NCBI GenBank assembly: GCA_035283845.1
Contig: DATESZ010000167.1
Location: forward strand, 1-7,663
Length of the DNA stretch: 7,663 bases
Reading direction: 5' to 3'
DNA from: DATESZ01 sp035283845
GTDB taxonomy: Bacteria > Desulfobacterota > Syntrophia > Syntrophales > JACQWR01
Of the stretch, positions 4,565 to 7,663 are shown one piece after another. The position numbers and the translations under genes were made by a program. Each line of letters opens with the position of its first letter. Position 1 is the first letter of the stretch. Below the pieces are notes generated by a model. It saw nothing but the letters and a program-made list of their open reading frames with translations, was not told the origin of the DNA and did not search any database.

Positions 4565-4997
4565 GTGAAGATTTGAATCTACGATTAGACGACATTATTA
4601 TGCCTCAAATGATTTTTGCCCAACCTTTTGAACGATACTAGAGGCTTACGCACTTACGTCCACATCCTAAAAAAGAAATTAACATTGATAAAGCTTAATA
4701 TTGTCAACCATCTGCTTCATGGTTCGAGTCCGCACGGGCTTCCCGGATTAATGTCCCAAAGCGTGCTTTTATGGGATAGAGTGAGGTTAGAAATGAAACG
4801 GGTAGTCAAATGCCATACCCGTATTAATATCTTTCCCGAACTGTCTGGGTCATGGAACCTATATTATTGTGCTTTTGCCTTGACGAAAACGAAGCAACAA
4901 ATAAGGCACATATTATTGCCATATACGTGCCCACCTTTTATTGCTATACGTTTTGGGAAAATGCGTTTGTGCAGCAGACTTCTTTTGGTAAAGCTCG
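4565..4997. other. Gene-free, AT-rich stretch
   Basis: No convincing gene is seen on either strand; a 143-codon ORF at 4616 lacks a binding site and overlaps the hsdR end. Visible items are a GGTTCGAGTCC motif (4721-4731) like a tRNA T-loop and a seven-base-pair hairpin, ACGGGTA (4798-4804) with TACCCGT (4816-4822). The stretch may be the decayed remainder of former insertions. Confidence 0.4.
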
Positions 4998-5021
4998 AAA
5001 GTGATCAAAGGGAATCACTTT
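4998..5021 (-). terminator. Probable hsdR terminator
   Basis: AAAGTGAT and ATCACTTT (4998-5005, 5014-5021) form a perfect eight-base-pair stem with an eight-base loop, two bases beyond the hsdR stop codon. In the minus direction only a short broken T run follows (TTTCGAGCTTT), so termination strength is uncertain. Confidence 0.45.
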
Positions 5022-5023
5022 CT

Positions 5024-7663
5024 TTATTGATCACCAGTGTGCGATAAAACATCTTGGTATATCTCTTTTGCCAGTATAGGGAAAATCGCGTCCTGGAAAT
5101 CCTTATCATCCATATATCGGGTGACGATCTCGTCATTCTCAGCCATCCGCTGCATCATTAGTGATTCGATGATCTTTTTAATGCCGAGCCCGAATTTATC
5201 CAGGGGATTTGCTAAAGCGGTTTGAATCACCCGTTCGTCATTACGGGCTTTTTCCTTTATCTGCTCGAAGAACAGGCGGTCCTCTTCTGTGAAATCTGTC
5301 CCAAAGCGCTTGTTCAGGGCTTCAATGATTTCCGATAAAGGCTTCTCTTCATCCTTTGATTTACTTGTGCCGACTGCCGTGGGGCTCTTTACACCATAGG
5401 GCGCACCTTCCTCGACGGGAAGGACGCCGGTCATGATCTTTTCCATTCGGTAATATTCCAGTGTTACCTGTGTCTCCGGATGGGGAGTTACACCTGTATC
5501 ATCATCTCCTAAATTCGGTAGCAGGAAACGACCAAAACTATAAAGCATCTCCAGCTCTCGATCTGAGTAGGGGATAATCTGGCTGACGAAGGAATAGAAC
5601 CTGATGTATGCTGTCAGTTTCTCATAGAAGGCATTCTTCTTATCCTCGTCAAGGGCTTTATATCGGTCAGCGGCAGGCTGGATGTGTTTGTGCATCCTCG
5701 CATGATCGGATGGGTTCCGCCTATACTGGGGCAGGTAGAAGATCTTCGCAAAGGCTTCTACCTCCGACCAATGATATACCTGCATACTGGCAAGTGCGTG
5801 TTTCAGGAGTTCAAGGTGACTGGGATCGGATGCCTCCTGCAGGATTGTTGCATCATAGTACGGTTTGAAAGCCAGAAGAATGCCTTCAGACTCGTTGACA
5901 AAATCAAGAACAAAGGGCGGCTCTTTCCCTGGATAAGTCCGATTAAGCCGCGACAGGGTCTGCACCGCCTGCACGCCGTCCAGCCGCTTGTCCACATACA
6001 TGGCGCACAAAAGAGGTTGATCGAATCCTGTTTGATACTTATTCGCCACCAGCAGCACCTGGTAATCTGACGTGTCAAATTTATCCGGCAACTGGCTCTC
6101 CGATATGTTCTTTCCGCTGACAACGTCAATATTCATACCTGGCTCGGTATATTCAAATCCTGTATCGGGGTCTTTTACTGTGCCACTGAAAGCAACAAGA
6201 GGTCTGATATCGGTATAACCGTGATCGGCAATATACTTTTGAAAGGCCAGCATGTAGCGGATGGCGTGCAGGCGGGAACCGGTTACAACCATCGCCTTGG
6301 CGCGTCCTTGGAGTTTATGCCTTACTTGCTTCCGAAAATGCTCGATGATAATTTCCGTCTTCTGTTCGATCCCGTAGGGATGAAGGTAGAGGAATTTCGT
6401 CAGCTTTTTCATGGCCTTCTTTTTCGGCATCGACGGGTCATCTTCAGCCTTCTTCAGGATGTTGTAATAGGTTTTATAAGTTGTATATCGCTGCAGCACG
6501 TCAAGGATAAAGCGTTCTTCAATGGCCTGCCGCATGGAATAGGTGTGAAAGGCTTCCGGTTGACCTGAAGGCCCAATATGACCGAAGAGCTCGATGGTTT
6601 TCCCTTTCGGCGTGGCGGTGAAGGCGACGAAGCTAAGGTTCTTCTGTCTCCCCCTGGATTCCATAATCTTGTTTAAGCCTTCTTCCCAGTCCAGCTCGGA
6701 TTCTTCTGTATCGGCTTCAGTACCGGCGCCCAATATCTTCTTCAGTTCACGGGCCGTTTCTCCTGTCTGGCTGGAATGCGCCTCATCGACGATCACTGCA
6801 TATTTTCGCTTGGCGATTTTCTCTTCCCATTCTTTGGCCTTTTCTATAGCTGCGGCATCAGGGTTATCCGGGTCATTTGCACCGGCTATATGGAGCAGCC
6901 CTTTCAGGACAAAAGGAAATTTCTGAAGGGTGGTTACGACAATCTTGGTTCCATCCACCAATGCCTCTGCAAGCTGGCGGGAATTGTCATCAATCGCTTT
7001 GACCACACCCTGGGCGTGTTCGATCTGGTAAATAGCGTCCTGAAGCTGTCTGTCCAGTACTTTACGGTCGGTAATAACGATGACGCAGTCGAATACCTTT
7101 TCATCTGCTTCGGTGTGCAAACTGGAAAGGCGATGAGAAAGCCAGGAGATGCTATTTGTTTTCCCGCTACCGGCCGAATGCTGGATGAGGTAGTTATTGC
7201 CGGCGCCTTCCTTACGGGATGTGTGAATAAGTTTACGAACGGAATCAAGCTGATGAAAGCGGGGGAAGATCATTGTTTCCCTGGTGGACTTCATCCGACC
7301 ACCCTTGCCGTCATCAACTGTTTCTTCCGCCGTCTCCAGGAAAACAAAGCTACCGATAATGTCGATAAAGCTCTCCCGTTCCAGGATGTCCTCCCAGAAA
7401 TATCCGGTGCGATGTCCGGATTCATGGGGAGGGTTGCCTTTGCCGCACTGGATTTCTCCGGGATTACTGCCGCGATTGAAGGGCAGGAAAAAGGTTCTTT
7501 CACCCTTCAGACGGGTTGCCATATGCACTTCATTGGGATCAACAGCAAAATGGACAATCGCCCCTTTTTGGAACTGGAATAGCGGCGCGAGCGGGTTACG
7601 GTCTTTTTTGTACTGCTGGACAGCATCTTTCCAGGTCTGGCCGGTGGCCGGGTTTTTCACTTC
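5024..7663 (-). CDS. hsdR: Type I restriction enzyme R subunit HsdR (partial, N-terminus missing)
   Basis: HsdR is the motor and nuclease subunit of a type I restriction-modification complex: it translocates DNA using ATP and cuts far from the HsdS recognition site. The visible 879 residues begin with EVKNPATGQTW, whose E-x-K is the end of the PD-(D/E)xK nuclease motif, so the gene continues to the right and some 150 residues are absent. Counting from the V of EVK: Walker A SAGSGKT (162-168), DEAH box (292-295), motif III FTATP (347-351), QTGFDQP (543-549) and motif VI QTLSRLNR (567-574), followed by a long helical C-terminal region that contacts HsdM. There is no frameshift. The gene is last in its transcript; hsdM and hsdS are expected beyond the right edge. 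Confidence 0.93.
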   Translation of the reverse strand, partial: EVKNPATGQTWKDAVQQYKKDRNPLAPLFQFQKGAIVHFAVDPNEVHMATRLKGERTFFLPFNRGSNPGEIQCGKGNPPHESGHRTGYFWEDILERESFIDIIGSFVFLETAEETVDDGKGGRMKSTRETMIFPRFHQLDSVRKLIHTSRKEGAGNNYLIQHSAGSGKTNSISWLSHRLSSLHTEADEKVFDCVIVITDRKVLDRQLQDAIYQIEHAQGVVKAIDDNSRQLAEALVDGTKIVVTTLQKFPFVLKGLLHIAGANDPDNPDAAAIEKAKEWEEKIAKRKYAVIVDEAHSSQTGETARELKKILGAGTEADTEESELDWEEGLNKIMESRGRQKNLSFVAFTATPKGKTIELFGHIGPSGQPEAFHTYSMRQAIEERFILDVLQRYTTYKTYYNILKKAEDDPSMPKKKAMKKLTKFLYLHPYGIEQKTEIIIEHFRKQVRHKLQGRAKAMVVTGSRLHAIRYMLAFQKYIADHGYTDIRPLVAFSGTVKDPDTGFEYTEPGMNIDVVSGKNISESQLPDKFDTSDYQVLLVANKYQTGFDQPLLCAMYVDKRLDGVQAVQTLSRLNRTYPGKEPPFVLDFVNESEGILLAFKPYYDATILQEASDPSHLELLKHALASMQVYHWSEVEAFAKIFYLPQYRRNPSDHARMHKHIQPAADRYKALDEDKKNAFYEKLTAYIRFYSFVSQIIPYSDRELEMLYSFGRFLLPNLGDDDTGVTPHPETQVTLEYYRMEKIMTGVLPVEEGAPYGVKSPTAVGTSKSKDEEKPLSEIIEALNKRFGTDFTEEDRLFFEQIKEKARNDERVIQTALANPLDKFGLGIKKIIESLMMQRMAENDEIVTRYMDDKDFQDAIFPILAKEIYQDVLSHTGDQ

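Noticed and set aside
4716..4747. T-loop-like GGTTCGAGTCC as a third tRNA remnant
   Set aside because: The T stem does not pair, the acceptor end has no CCA and no matching 5' part exists.
4616..5047. 143-codon plus-strand ORF
   Set aside because: It overlaps the hsdR 3' end in antisense, lacks a binding site and its composition does not look like a protein. I also saw no remnant of an integrase in any frame of 4092-5023.
6776..7582. 268-codon plus-strand ORF
   Set aside because: It lies wholly inside hsdR in antisense, where hsdR shows a complete set of ordered motifs.

Overview
The window looks like the edge of an integrated mobile element next to a type I restriction gene, in a bacterial chromosome. 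Small accessory proteins with DUF2958 and DUF932 partners, dense Shine-Dalgarno-led operons and a tRNA-Glu of the CCGGGG-T-loop type fit a Gram-negative bacterium. Desulfobacterota (the former deltaproteobacteria) is my best guess, but nothing in the window fixes the taxonomy.

Positions 1-3054 hold a plus-strand cassette. After a structured, gene-free leader that ends in a strong intrinsic terminator (169-204), eight genes follow, most only a few bases apart and each with its own ribosome binding site. They are two small unknown proteins overlapping by ATGA (267-479 and 476-730), two more very small ones (734-883, 894-1073), a DUF2958 protein (1088-1399), a compact protein resembling the C-terminal two thirds of the DNA polymerase III beta clamp (1410-1961), a DUF932 protein (2017-2802) and a last small protein (2824-3054). 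This is typical cargo of phage-, plasmid- or ICE-like elements; no integrase, portal, relaxase or replication initiator is visible.

Positions 3208-3793 hold a minus-strand toxin-antitoxin pair: an 84-residue antitoxin gene overlapping by 11 bases a MazF/PemK-type toxin gene, with a good sigma70-like promoter.

Positions 3911-5023 have no convincing gene but much structure. A long inverted repeat of TGTGTCCC-type sites is followed by the exact 3' part of a tRNA-Glu(UUC) gene (4046-4091), a hairpin with a T run, and a 12-base tandem repeat. About 245 bases further on the same layout recurs in diverged form: a decayed tRNA-Glu(CUC)-like 3' part, a related hairpin and another 12-base tandem repeat. 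I read this as an attachment-site array left by two or more tRNA-Glu-targeting elements, the first site being flanked on both sides like an attP. A 26-base-arm hairpin carrying two opposed DnaA-box-like sequences lies further right.

Positions 5024-7663 are the minus-strand 3' part of hsdR, the motor and nuclease subunit of a type I restriction system. It runs off the right edge, beginning within the catalytic E-x-K of its nuclease domain; hsdM and hsdS would be expected outside the window. Together the region looks like a defence and accessory island at a tRNA-Glu integration hot spot.
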